A stretch of 64,000 bases of DNA from Citrus sinensis (taxonomy: Eukaryota > Streptophyta > Magnoliopsida > Sapindales > Rutaceae): positions 7,626,001-7,690,000 of the forward strand of contig NC_068563.1 of the NCBI RefSeq assembly GCF_022201045.2, in the 5' to 3' direction. Position numbers and translations under genes: made by a program. Positions within the stretch are counted from its first letter, which is position 1, and every line of letters starts with the position of its first letter. The notes below the pieces were generated by a model, which was given only the letters and a program-made list of their open reading frames with translations, searched no databases and was not told the DNA's origin. Shown in pieces: positions 24,885 through 34,797 of this stretch.

Positions 24885-24993
24885 TTAATGTAACCTGGAA
24901 GTGAGATCAATGAAATCAACTTCTTGCATGCAATTTTGAGGCATCCGATTGGATGATTGAAGCCAAACTCTTCCTCCACCCTGTTAAGCAAGT
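24885..24993 (-). pseudogene. SAUR pseudogene 3 (3' fragment cut by a gypsy element)
   Basis: On the minus strand, GTTGACTTGCTTAACAGG and onward reads [20 protein letters not shown], then slips frame to the SAUR end FIDLTSRLH with the stop at 24885-24887 (the same agg-tta-cat-taa ending as the 16185 gene). Homology stops sharply at about 24993, where gypsy sequence begins. The N-terminal half of the gene is not found on the far side of the gypsy fragment. Confidence 0.82.
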
Positions 24994-26701
24994 CAACTAA
25001 ACTACTCCATAAAGTGTCAGTCATTTTCCTCTCTTGCAAGCTAAAGTCCAATTTAGTATTAAGGTGTTATGCTCGACTATCAGCCAATTTTTATTGGCCG
25101 CAGATGCGACGAGATGTACAGCAACATGTTCGAGAATGTTTAATTTGTCAGCAAACTAAACCAGAAAATTTTTGTTCCAAAGGGCTTTTACAACCATTGC
25201 CGATACCATCAAAAGTTTGGGAAGATATTTTCATAGATTTCATTACTTCTTACCACAATCAAATGGTAAGATAGTTATTTGGGTTATTGTTGATAGATTG
25301 TCTAAGTATGGTCATTTCTATGCCTTGCCTGAAGGAGTTACCGCACCAAAATTAGCTGAATATTTTGTTCGCGAGTATGTTTGACTTCATGGATTTCCTA
25401 GATCAATTGTTACTGATTGTGACCCTCTGTTTATTAGTGAATTTTGGCGAGAACTATTTAAATTGCAGGGAACGGAGTTACGGCCTAACACTGCTTATCA
25501 CCCGCAAACTGACGGACAAATGGAAGTGGTCAACCATTGTCTCGAGACATACTTGCGAGTATTTACTGGGGACTATCCAAATAGATGGTTTGCTGCTTTA
25601 CCATGGGCAGAATATTGGTACAATACCAGTACACACAGTTCTACTGGGTTTTCACCATTCCAAGTTGTTTATGGCAGGCCTCCACCACCTCTTGTAGTAT
25701 ACTCCAGTGAAGACATCCCCATTGATTCTTTAAACTCTGCATTGTTGGATAGAGAAGCTCTATTAGCTATTGTCAAGCTGAATCTTCAGAGAGCACAGGA
25801 AAGACTACGCACCCAAGCAAATTGTCATCGTCGCGATAAGGAGTTTGAGGTTGGTAACTGGGTTTATGTTAAGCTCCAACCTTACCGACAGTCTTCTATT
25901 GCTCACCACCTAAGTAACAAGCTTTCCAAGAAGTATTATGGTCCTTACCAAATAACTGCAAGGGTTGGAAAGGTTGCATGTCGCTTATTGTTACCCCCTG
26001 AATCTCGTATCCACCCTGTGTTCCACATTTCAGTCCTCAAGCTATGTCCAAATCCTGCTGAAGCTATTCCCACTCACCCACCACCAACTGCAGAATCTTA
26101 TTCCATACCCCTACGCATTTTAGACCAGCGAACTGTCAAGGCAAATAAGCAAAAGGTTCAGCAAGTCTTAGTGCAGTGGTCTAACACCACATCTGATGAA
26201 GCTACATGGGAAAATTGGGAACCTTTCCACGCCACTTTTCCTCAGTTTAGCCTTGAGGACAAGGCTCCTTTCCATGGGGATGGTAATGATACAACCACTG
26301 CACAGCCGGTTGCTTGAGCTAGGCCCAAGAGACAGCCCAAAATTCCCTTCAAGCTTCAAGATTTTGTTCTTGAATGATGGTGCAACCGATTACAGCACTT
26401 AGATATTCTTAAGATATTATTCTGAATTTGTTATTTGCTTATTATTGCAATTCTGTTTTGCTGTGCTGTCAAGTTTGTTAGAGAGAATATTCTTAGCTGA
26501 TTCTACAATTTGTCTGTAGCTCTCTTGAAGAAGTATTTAAAGAAATGAATGAATGAGAAAAGGCAGCTCCTTTAAATCCAAAATACAATTCCTCTGTTCC
26601 TCTCCTCTCTACTCTCTATTCTTTCTAATTCTGGAGGACTCCACCCTCTAAAGTGGAAACTAAATTCCCGAACTTGCTGCAGCTACCTTCTTTTGCATCA
26701 G
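24993..26701 (+). mobile_element. Truncated Ty3-gypsy retrotransposon 3' end
   Basis: Only the 3' part survives: the integrase zinc-binding region, catalytic core, C-terminal chromodomain and a probable 3' LTR (about 26375-26701, ending TTTGCATCA after a pyrimidine-rich U5-like stretch). Gag, protease, RT and RNase H are missing. The left edge abuts the SAUR 3 fragment without an LTR, so the element is 5'-truncated or partly deleted. No target duplication can be tested. Confidence 0.85.
25000..26377 (+). pseudogene. Gypsy integrase-chromodomain fragment
   Basis: The coding order is YARLSANFYWPQMRRDVQQH and CLICQQTKPE (integrase zinc-binding part), LLQPLPIPSKVWEDIFIDF, a one-base frame change at about 25245, WVIVDRLSKYGHF, a stop at about 25381 (V*LHGFP), VTDCDPLF, TAYHPQTDGQMEVVN (catalytic region), the GPYQITARVGKVAC and HPVFHISVLK segment, then a chromodomain-like end (VLVQWSNTTSDEATWENW). 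After a stop at about 26315 the same frame continues to the natural end IPFKLQDFVLE at 26377. The two in-frame stops fit CGA to TGA changes. It is dead. Confidence 0.9.
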
Positions 26702-27000
26702 GGTGAACCTACATATTGAGAAAACTAAACTGAAACCAAAATTAGCGTTCATACACCAGTTGGTAGGAAACTGATATGTCTGGGACCTATATATCCAGAG
26801 CAGCCAACAGCAAATTCAGTAATATACATGGCTTTGCTTAAGAATGCAAAAACTCATTGGTCACATGCACTTGTCAATTTCGGCCATCAAATTTCGTTAT
26901 TTCAGTGTACGGCCGCCCGGTTTTAGTCTTCAATTTTTTCAACATAAGGGCTTTTGCATTAGAAGTTTGTAGACCATATAGATAGCTTAATGAGCGAAGC
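26702..27000. other. Spacer upstream of SAUR 27250
   Basis: Non-coding. It holds nothing recognisable before the conserved SAUR promoter block at 27001. Confidence 0.5.
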
Positions 27001-27110
27001 CATGTGAACTCTCAGGTGGCGGGGCCTCTCAGAATAGTCGTCAGCCACTCTGCTGAGACCACACATAACAATAAGGGATCGTTCATTCTATCCCCAGATT
27101 CTTATAAATT
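27001..27110 (+). promoter_or_regulatory. Promoter of SAUR 27250: CATGTGAACTCTC block and TATA
   Basis: CATGTGAACTCTC at 27001, then GGTGGCGGGG, then TTATAAAT at 27102 about 145 bp before the ATG. It is homologous to the 15902 block. Confidence 0.65.
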
Positions 27111-27249
27111 GTTCAAAAGTCTCCAGGCTTCTCACTACAGACTACAATTCATAAACAAGTACTACTTCAACAGCTTTCATTCCAAATTCTGTATCCGGCT
27201 CCGCTGTTTCACTGTTTTTCTTTTCTTCTTTTTCACATCAATTTCTAGA

Positions 27250-27555
27250 ATGGGTATCCGTTTGCCATCAGTGATCCAGAATGCCAAGCAAATTCTGAAG
27301 AAGCATAATAATCATGCTCTTAGTAGAAACCAACCAGCTGAAGTTCCAAAAGGCCACATTGCAGTTTATGTTGGAGAGATGGAAAGAAAAAAATTTGTGG
27401 TTCCCATTTCTTACTTGAACCACCCTTTATTTGCTGACTTGCTTAAAAAGGCAGAGGAAGAGTTTGGCTTCAACCATCCAATGGGGGGTCTCACAGTTCC
27501 ATGCAAGGAAGATGATTTTATTGATCTCACTTACAGGTTACATAAGCAAGTTTGA
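27250..27555 (+). CDS. SAUR family protein
   Basis: An intronless SAUR of 101 residues. The frame stays open far upstream (to 27004), but that part is promoter and 5' UTR; the ATG at 27250 gives the family start MGIRLPSVIQNAKQILKK. Core: [71 protein letters not shown]. It is the sister copy of the 16185 gene with a shared promoter block, and extends three residues past the usual RLH end. The 3' UTR has TAGATG..GTA at about 27646, reminiscent of half of the SAUR DST instability element; this is weak. Confidence 0.94.
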   Translation: MGIRLPSVIQNAKQILKKHNNHALSRNQPAEVPKGHIAVYVGEMERKKFVVPISYLNHPLFADLLKKAEEEFGFNHPMGGLTVPCKEDDFIDLTYRLHKQV

Positions 27556-27749
27556 AAAGCTAGCTAGCCGCAATATGTGAGTGGCAGAGAATTAAACGTC
27601 TAACTTATCTCCCCATTGAAAGATATATAAATAATTTTTTTTTAATAGATGCCTCATTGTAATTAGTGGGTTTTCTTTTAAGATAGCTGTGGTTTAAAAG
27701 GTATAACATTTTAATTTTAAAAACATGGCAGTTTAATTATATGACTTGA

Positions 27750-27966
27750 ACCAACAAAGTGTTGGCTCCACTGCCAATGGAGTCCCCTTAAGTAGCTTGA
27801 CTGGGTTTGCCCCCCAGTTCAAGTCGTAGGGAAGTCGCTTTTATTGAGAGAACATGTGCCTCCCGGTTCGAGCGGGGATTTCTAATTTAGGTTGTGGTAT
27901 GGGCTTAAAGGTGCATCCTATAGTTGGGACCCTCCCCAGGATACCTCGTGGTTAAGACAAAAAAAA
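27750..27966 (+). mobile_element. tRNA-derived SINE with 15-bp target duplication
   Basis: A 217-bp insertion ends in an A-run and is flanked by AATTATATGACTTGA at 27735-27749 and 27967-27981. It contains a B-box-like CCGGTTCGAGCGGGG (about 27870) and an A-box-like segment (TAGCTTGACTGGG, about 27795), then a tRNA-unrelated tail. Long target duplications plus a poly-A end are typical of LINE-mobilised SINEs. It lies in the 3' flank of the SAUR at 27250. Confidence 0.85.
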
Positions 27967-27981
27967 AATTATATGACTTGA

Positions 27982-28580
27982 GCTTAAACTCTAATTATGT
28001 ATGAATTTAAAAGATTTTATTTGTTAAGGTCACTAATCTATCGATAGATTTTTTAATTAATTATGTACATTTAATGGATTGGAAAGCGTATAACAAGACG
28101 ATATTATGAAAATCATAAGGGCCAAGGAGATAATTAAGGTGACTGCTGGCCACGGTAAAAGCTGAAGGATGGGGAGGAATATCGTCCTTACAGTTTTCAT
28201 AAACTCCGAACAAGAGGTTACATGTAACTCTGCATATTACATGCATTCAGAACTTGGGAAAGTTAGTTCAATAAATCAACTGATGTTGATCCGATTTTAA
28301 GATGTAGTTCCAGACCTTGACTCTACAGATAACGTATTAGTTGAACCACTTGACACAAAACATTGAAGACACATTAATACTTAAGGACAAGTATTATAGC
28401 ACTCAGCAGTTCATCAAGCTAGATGTACAGATGCTCTCTGTATGCCAAAATCCAGCCTTAGACTGTTATGGTTATGTTTTGTACTACCCACAGTATACTA
28501 TCAGCACACAGGTCATCTTCATTCCATGTAGACATGTACCGACATTTTGGAACCAGAAATAAAGAAAATTACAAAGGAAT
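27982..28580. other. Intergenic, no gene recognised
   Basis: Short frames at 28061 (-) and 28341 (+) have no domain. The region ends where homology with the 37-kb SAUR copy begins (about 28590). Confidence 0.5.
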
Positions 28581-28905
28581 ATGATATTGGTCGGTCCAAT
28601 TTGCGATTTCAAATCTGTCCATCGCCCAAAATGGTGGCCCCAAGGCTGATTTATATCATTTTCATTTCTACATTTGTGTAAACCCAGATAAGCACCCACA
28701 TGGCTTTGTTACTCTTCAATGTCAATCATTATGTGACTTGTGTCATCATTTTTGAGGCAACAATTGCAGCAAGTGGGGTCTGTAATTTTATGAACCATGC
28801 ATGACTTCAAAGGAAAAGAAAAATGTGGACCTGTTGCATCATAAAATAGTGGATAAATATGAGTGAGAATGATGACATCAATGTTGGGCCAACTGAGCAA
28901 ACCCC

Positions 28906-29010
28906 CATGTGAATTTGGACTTAATTTTGCTTGCTCACTACATGATATTTTAATTTATTGGCTTTATATACTGGAAAAATATGGCACCCCACTCTTCATA
29001 ACACTATAAA
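28906..29010 (+). promoter_or_regulatory. Promoter of SAUR 29131: CATGTGAATTTGG and TATA
   Basis: CATGTGAATTTGG at 28906, and TATAAATA at 29005, 99 bp later and about 125 bp before the ATG. The E-box is kept in the duplicate copy at 37264. Confidence 0.62.
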
Positions 29011-29130
29011 TATAACACAAGATAAGCCTTCAAGCTCCAAGCTATCTTCACACTTCCTCACCTACTCGATTTTGCCAATAATTCCTAGTTTCTTTGAATT
29101 CTTTGATTGTTTTTATCTTTAAATTAAATC

Positions 29131-29424
29131 ATGGGTATCCGTCTGCCATCAGTGATTCTTAGTAATGCAAAGCAAGTTCTAAAATTGCAAAATAACGCTA
29201 AAAATCAATGTGGTGTTCCAAAAGGCCATGTAGCAGTGTACGTTGGAGAACTTGAGAAGAAGCGATTTGTGGTTCCATTAACATACGTGAGTCATCCTCC
29301 ATTCGTTGATTTACTTAAAAGGGCTGAGGAAGAGTTCGGATTCCATCATCCAATGGGTGCTCTAACAATTCCATGCAGAGAAGATGCCTTCATCAGTATC
29401 ACTTCTCAATTGAATGCCTTGTGA
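29131..29424 (+). CDS. SAUR family protein
   Basis: An intact, intronless SAUR of 97 residues: MGIRLPSVILSNAKQVLKLQ, spacer NNAKNQ, core [71 protein letters not shown]. It differs from its neighbours by LTYVSHPPF in place of ISYLNHPLF. The TATA box lies 126 bp upstream. It forms a duplicate pair with the 37487 gene including the promoter, and is the better-preserved member at the C terminus. The role is that of the family: auxin/growth-induced small regulator of PP2C.D phosphatases. Confidence 0.94.
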   Translation: MGIRLPSVILSNAKQVLKLQNNAKNQCGVPKGHVAVYVGELEKKRFVVPLTYVSHPPFVDLLKRAEEEFGFHHPMGALTIPCREDAFISITSQLNAL

Positions 29425-29460
29425 TCTGTGGTGAAGATTAAAACTAAGAACAGCAATCTT

Positions 29461-31060
29461 CTACAGTTTTGACACACTCCTTTTTTTTACTTTTATTAAT
29501 CCTAATTAGTGGAGTTGGAAATGTCAGTTAATTTGAGCTGACTTTGTTTATAATATCGGTCTTGTAATAACAAGTGCGTAAATCAATTGGCATGACGCTG
29601 TTCTAACTTAATTAAGGTCATCGGTAAGAGGCTTTGGATTGCAATTGCGTTAACTATTTATTGGGAGAACTTTACTGTCCAAGTGGCTCTACTCGAACTT
29701 GAATTAGTCGGGATTAAATGTGATTTTTGGATACTAGATGATTTGATATACTAAAAAAAAATAGTCATGTAAATTTCATGAAAATGAGAAATGAAAGATT
29801 CTTTTTGCTTTTCATATCTTCTGTATGCCAGGCTTCATATCAGCTTATTAAGTAATTGAGATAGTTTTGTAATAATTCTATCGTATTTTAGTCGAGCTTA
29901 AAGACAAGATCTTTTGTTCAATTCCCTTTTGTATGCCAACTGCTAAGCTCTATTTCAATTATCCAAAAAATTTTCAGCCCACTTTCCTACTATTGTCGTT
30001 CGATTCATTTAGGGCTTCTCGTCTCCGTCCGTCCATGTTTTACATGAGAAAATCTATTGAGATTTTTAAAATATGTTTTCATATTTTTCATATTTCAATA
30101 ACCTACATTATATATCTAATCCATATTTTTCATTTTTTAAGCAATATTTTTTTTATTAGGCCTACTATTGACTCAATGCATATATACAGTGGTGGATTTA
30201 GGCACCCATAATGGGCTGATTATATCCAACTTGAAAAATAAGTTTGACATTGTATAATTTATTTAAAAATCTTATAAGATAAACTTAGTGTTTTACTTAA
30301 ATCCTGATGACATAAGTTGTAACTTATTCAAATAAACTCTAAGAAGTTTATTTGAATTAGACTACACTTATTATACTATATAAGTACTACATGGGCGAGT
30401 GAAAATAAGTACAATAAAAATAAGAGTAACATCAAAAGGAGAGCGAGAGAAAAAAAGAAAAAGAAAAACAAGACAAGGGATTTTTCAACTTTATAATTGT
30501 TCGCCGACCATCAGAGACATATTCTCGTTACAATTTATTCTCGAAAGTTCCTAACAATCCATTCTTAGAGATAGAAAGAAATATGTTATTTGTTGCTTAG
30601 ATTTGTGACGATTTGTTACAACATCAACCAACATTGGTACGACTTTGATTGATAAAATAAAATTTCTTGATTGATTTCCAAAATCAACATACCCTGTCTA
30701 TATTAGCGGGTTTAATTATATGCAATTGGTTGACACTTACTTATATTAAGCATTTCTTTAATTATGTTCTTGACATCAAAACTATATTAAATTTCAATTA
30801 AAATATGTATTTTAGTAATAATATATAGTTAGGATTCTAACTTCGCTCGTACTTCTATATTTATTAACCACTGGTTACTTAGAGGAAGAGAATCCTATTC
30901 TTTTGTCACTTAGGGAAAGTATAAAATCATAATTCTGCTTGGAGAGCATATATTATAATTAAAAGCAAAGAGAATGATAAACAAATGTGGTCAAAATTAT
31001 GGCGAACTATTTAAAGTAAATTATTATTGTTGTTGTTGTTGCTTTAACATTTGGTTTTAA
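29461..31060. other. Intergenic, no gene recognised
   Basis: AT-rich. A degenerate SINE-like stretch is possible at about 29570-29760 (tRNA-like 5' part, A-rich end) but I found no target duplication. The 29933 frame is low-complexity. Confidence 0.45.
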
Positions 31061-31249
31061 AGGTGATTTTGTTTTTTTTTTTTTAACTTTGAGAGAAATA
31101 GTAAAGTACAGTTCGGTGTTTCGCTTTGGATTCATCCAACTCGATTTCTTAAATAAATAAAGAATCCAAATTCGCGTCTTGAAGCAGCACCCAGCAGACG
31201 ACGCCGCGCGAATCCTTATCATTCATCTTCTCCACATTTCTCAGCTCTC

Positions 31250-31563
31250 GTAAGTTTAGATTTTTTTTTTTCATATGCTCTTTAGTTTTTTTTTTAATTA
31301 AGCATTTTATTTTAAATGGAGTTAATTAAGAATGATTTTAGAGTACTTAGTTCAAATAATGATTTGGGTTTAAAGGAAATTTTAAGTTTTTAAGTGAAAT
31401 TGATTTGGTAAATTGTGCTCCCATTGTTATTTTGGGGTCTTGATGAATTTTAGGAAAATTAACATTGAATTTGTTTATTATTAAAATTTCTAATTTGTTT
31501 GGAAGAGTGAATCTTACTTGGGGAAATTGAAATTAATTAATTCATATATTTATTTATTTTCAG
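31250..31563 (+). other. Probable 5' UTR intron of the FRS pseudogene
   Basis: CTC|GTAAGT at 31250 and TTTTCAG at 31557-31563 frame a 314-bp AT-rich intron that ends 9 bp before the FRS ATG at 31573. The GC-richer sequence at about 31100-31249 would be the 5' UTR. Confidence 0.5.
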
Positions 31564-31572
31564 TGTACTAAA

Positions 31573-33811
31573 ATGGATGCTGAGAGTGTGGGTGATCACT
31601 CAAACTGTGGGGATACTCTCTACATACCAGTGGTAGCTCATGACCATAAGCAACATAAGAGTTGAGAATTCGATATGTTAGATGATGCTCTCGATTTTTA
31701 CAAGTATGCTAATGAGGCTGGCTTTAAAGTCCGAATTAATTCTAGCCGGAAAAATTAGAGTGAGTGATGACATAATAAGGAAGGAATATGTGTGCTTTAA
31801 AGAAGGAAAAAGAAGACGAGGAATATGTGTGCCTTAAAGAAGGAAAAAGAAGACGAGGAATATGTGTGCCTTAAAGAAGGAAAAACAAGACGATCCAATG
31901 TCTTTGAGCATAAGAGGCGTCGGGTTATAATACGAGCTGGTTGTGGTGCAAAAATAGCAGTGGTCAAATCCAAGTTGGGTAAATATGTAGTCGGTTTATT
32001 TGTTGAGGGGCAGAATCGCTCATTGTCAACAGCTCAGAAGGTACACCTATTGAGGTCTCACCAGTCAGTGTCGACTGCTCAGAAATGCTTAAGTCAACGA
32101 TTTGCTGCAGCAAACATACCAACACTTAAGCTAGTCTTGTTGAAGTACAGGATGGGGGCTTACAAAAGATGGGATATGTAGATAACGACTTTTATAATAA
32201 TGGTAGAAATTTTCGGAATGAAATGAAGGGACATCACACAGATTTGTTGTATGAGCACTTTTGGTCTGAGAAGGAAAAAAACTCTTGATCTCTTTTCAAT
32301 ATCAAATCTGGAAATAATAATCAAATAATGCATTGCTTCTGGGCTGATCTAATTTGTAGTAGGGCATACAAATTTTACAGTGATGTGATTGTGTTTGATA
32401 CTGCGTACAACACCAACCGACATGTTATGGTTTTTGCATCTTTCATTGGGGCAAATAACCATGGTCAAACTGTTGTTTTTGGTTGTGCTTTACTGAGTGA
32501 TGAGTCTACAAAATCATTTATTTGGTTGTTTGAGCAGTTTAAGGAGGCCATGCCTGGTGATGACCCAAAAATCATTATTACTGATCGGGATTCAGCAATG
32601 GCAAAAGCTATATCTCAAGCTTTTCCACACTCTTTTCATACATTTTGCAGTGGCACAAATTGAACAATTTTTTTCAGAAAGAATAAATACTTTGGTCTAC
32701 AGAGCATATTTTAAGCATTTTCGGAAGTGCATTTGTGAATCAACTACTGTGGAAGAGTTTGATGCAATGTGGAAGGATGTTATAAATAAGACAAGATTAA
32801 CCGAAAATGAGTGACTACAGGGAGTGTATGAAATCAGATCAAAATGGGTGCCTGCATATGTGAACCACATGTTTTCAGCTGGGATGTCAAGCAACCAGCA
32901 AGCTGAAACAAATCATGCATTCTTCAAGAGGTATGTACTTAAAAAAAATTCACTGCTTGATTTTGTTTTTCGATTTAATAAAGTACTTTCATGAAAACGC
33001 TATGAGGAGTTGATTGCTGATAACAAAGATATTAATGAAAGGCCAATGTTTCAATTAACACTAAAGATGGAGAAGCAAATGTATGACATTTATACACGAG
33101 AGAATTTTTATAAGTTTCAAGATGAGTTATGGAATAGCCTGTTACATGTGACTAAGCTTGTTAGAGAAAATGAAAATTGTTGGGTGTATAATGTTGTGAA
33201 TCAAAAAGATGGTGTTCGGAACATCTTTGAAGTAGTTCATGACAAAGATTCAGATATTTTTCCATGTACTTGCATGAAATTCGAATCTGAAGGTATTCTG
33301 TGTATACACATTTTAGTGCTGTTCAACAAATTACAAATTTGTTCCATGTCTCATGCTTATATTTTGAAGAGATGGACTAAAGCCGCCAAACTTGAGAGGG
33401 TTGTAGATGATGATGGCCTTGAAATAAATGATTGTTCAGACAGTTCGCTTTCATTCAGGAGGAATAAGTTATTTCAGCTGGCTTCAAACGTGATTGATAA
33501 AGTTGTTTTTAGTGAAGAGGCATCTAAAATCTTTACTGACGCCTTAGAAGGTCTACTTGAAAAAATTAAGTCAGTCATGAGTGGCTGTGATAGTGAAGGA
33601 GATTCAGAAAAGAATAGTTCTGTTCAACAACCAGACTTTGACGAACCACTTCAAGTCAGGGCTAAAGGAAGTGGCAAAAGACTTAAGAGGAGGAATCGAA
33701 AAAGCAAAGGACATTAGGACAATGTGAAAGACAAAGGTAGGCATTGCAATGGATGTGGTCAAGTTGGTCAATCATGCAATAAAAGAAACCGTCCCCTGCT
33801 CATCAAGAGGT
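31573..33811 (+). pseudogene. FAR1-related sequence (FRS) pseudogene, FRS5-like
   Basis: Broken homology to FAR1/FRS transcription factors, which are domesticated MULE transposases. In order: MDAESVGDHSN start; FAR1 DNA-binding domain (LDDALDFYKYANEAGFKVRI, then RRRVIIRAGCGAKIAVVKSK and VEGQNRSL, 31680-32040); MULE transposase domain (32328-32810: FWADLICSRAYKFYSDVIVFD, TDRDSAMAKAISQAFPH); SAGMSSNQQAETNHAFFKRYV (about 32875-32940); SWIM zinc finger CTCMKFESEGILCIH (about 33270); and a C-terminal CNGCGQVGQSCNKR knuckle (about 33745). Stops interrupt it at about 31664, 31757, 32179, 32286, 32812, 32992 and 33718. Frameshifts occur near 31790-31880 and 32645. FRS proteins act in phytochrome A signalling, but no full product is possible here. 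An intact MULE origin is excluded only in part, as no TIRs were found. Confidence 0.85.
31783..31893 (+). repeat. 37-bp tandem repeat, three copies
   Basis: Units start at 31783, 31820 and 31857, each GGAATATGTGTGC(C/T)TTAAAG onward with an A/G-rich tail. The unit length is not a multiple of three, so the expansion itself scrambles the FRS reading frame. Copies differ by only one or two bases, so it is recent. Confidence 0.9.
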
Positions 33812-34555
33812 AAATATGTCTCTTCATTTTTATTAGGTGTATCATGACCTTCACTTTGTCTCATTTTTTAATAAGATGTTGGGCTTTATGATGCAGATCT
33901 GTGGGGATTAAAGAAACTAATATGAATTTATCTGATTCAGATAAAGGTAACTAATCATCGATAGGTAATTTGTTTTCATTGAAGCATGACTTCATTTAGA
34001 CAATTTAATTTTTCAATATTAATTTCCATTACTTTTTTGAAAGAAAATTAATTTCCATTCATCAATCTGTGCTTAACTATTTCTTTTTCTTTTTTCTTTT
34101 CGACTTGTAACAGGTGGATAACTCTTGATGTTGCAGTTAGTGTATTTTTAATATGGTATTATACTCTAGTTTGTTAAGACGAGAAATCATTAGCTTCACT
34201 TTCTGGTTTAGGTTTATTTGATGTCAAAGTTTGTAATATGCACTCCAGTCTGATGCAATGGGAACTCGTTTTTTTTTTCTCCTTTTATGGATTCAATGTT
34301 TACTTTTGTTAGAGCTTTCTTTTTTAGTTAAGTTGTTAACATCCACTGGCTTGCAATTTTTGCAATTTTAAGAACACACTTGTACATGTTACTTGATGAA
34401 TTCAGGTGGGAGATGAAGAAATTCATGCCTGTAATTGCTGAATTTTTTTTTTAATTCATGCCTTTCTGAATGCTGCCCACAAATGGGAAAATTATTTACA
34501 CATCATTTTCTATTTCTCGCTTCAAAAAGGAAGAGAAAATAGCTAGCGAGCTTGT
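33812..34555. other. 3' flank of the FRS pseudogene, no gene
   Basis: Possible intron and 3' exon remains of the FRS gene (acceptor-like TGATGCAG at about 33890). Otherwise AT-rich with nothing recognised. Confidence 0.45.
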
Positions 34556-34797
34556 TCAGGAATAATCTAACCTAGAAGTGATGAGGTCAGTGGAATCATC
34601 TTCGTGGCATGGAATTTAAGACCCCCATGGGATGATTGTAGCCAAACTTGTCCTCTGCCCTGCTAAGCAAGTCAGCAAATAAAGGGTGGTGCAAGAAAGA
34701 AAGGGCAGCAACAAATCTATTTCTTTCCCATCTCTCCAATACATACTGCAATAGTGGCATTTGGAAACTTCAGTTGCTTGCCTAGTAAGGATCAGTT
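34556..34797 (-). pseudogene. SAUR pseudogene 4
   Basis: Minus-strand SAUR relic from about 34797 (QATEVSKCHYC..., corresponding to [14 protein letters not shown]) through [23 protein letters not shown] to the stop at 34556. The pieces are in different frames with internal stops, and the N-terminal tail is absent. It is closest to the 16185/27250 type. Confidence 0.8.

Larger units (their letters stand above)
28590..29460 (+). repeat. Segmental duplicate A (SAUR plus upstream region)
   Basis: Homologous to 36990-37790 over about 540 bp of upstream DNA, the promoter, the SAUR coding region and a short 3' stretch. Shared anchors include 'atttgttactcttca/ctttgttactcttca', 'ggggtctgtaattttatgaacc / agggtctgtgatttcatgaacc' (each shortened here), 'actcttcata' before TATA, and 'caagccttcaa'. 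The copies differ by many small indels. Confidence 0.8.

Noticed and set aside
27004-27249. N-terminal extension of the SAUR at 27250
   Set aside because: It covers the E-box, TATA box and 5' UTR. The family start MGIRLP is at 27250.
31007-31222. Minus-strand frame over the FRS 5' region
   Set aside because: It covers the presumed 5' UTR on the opposite strand and has no domain.
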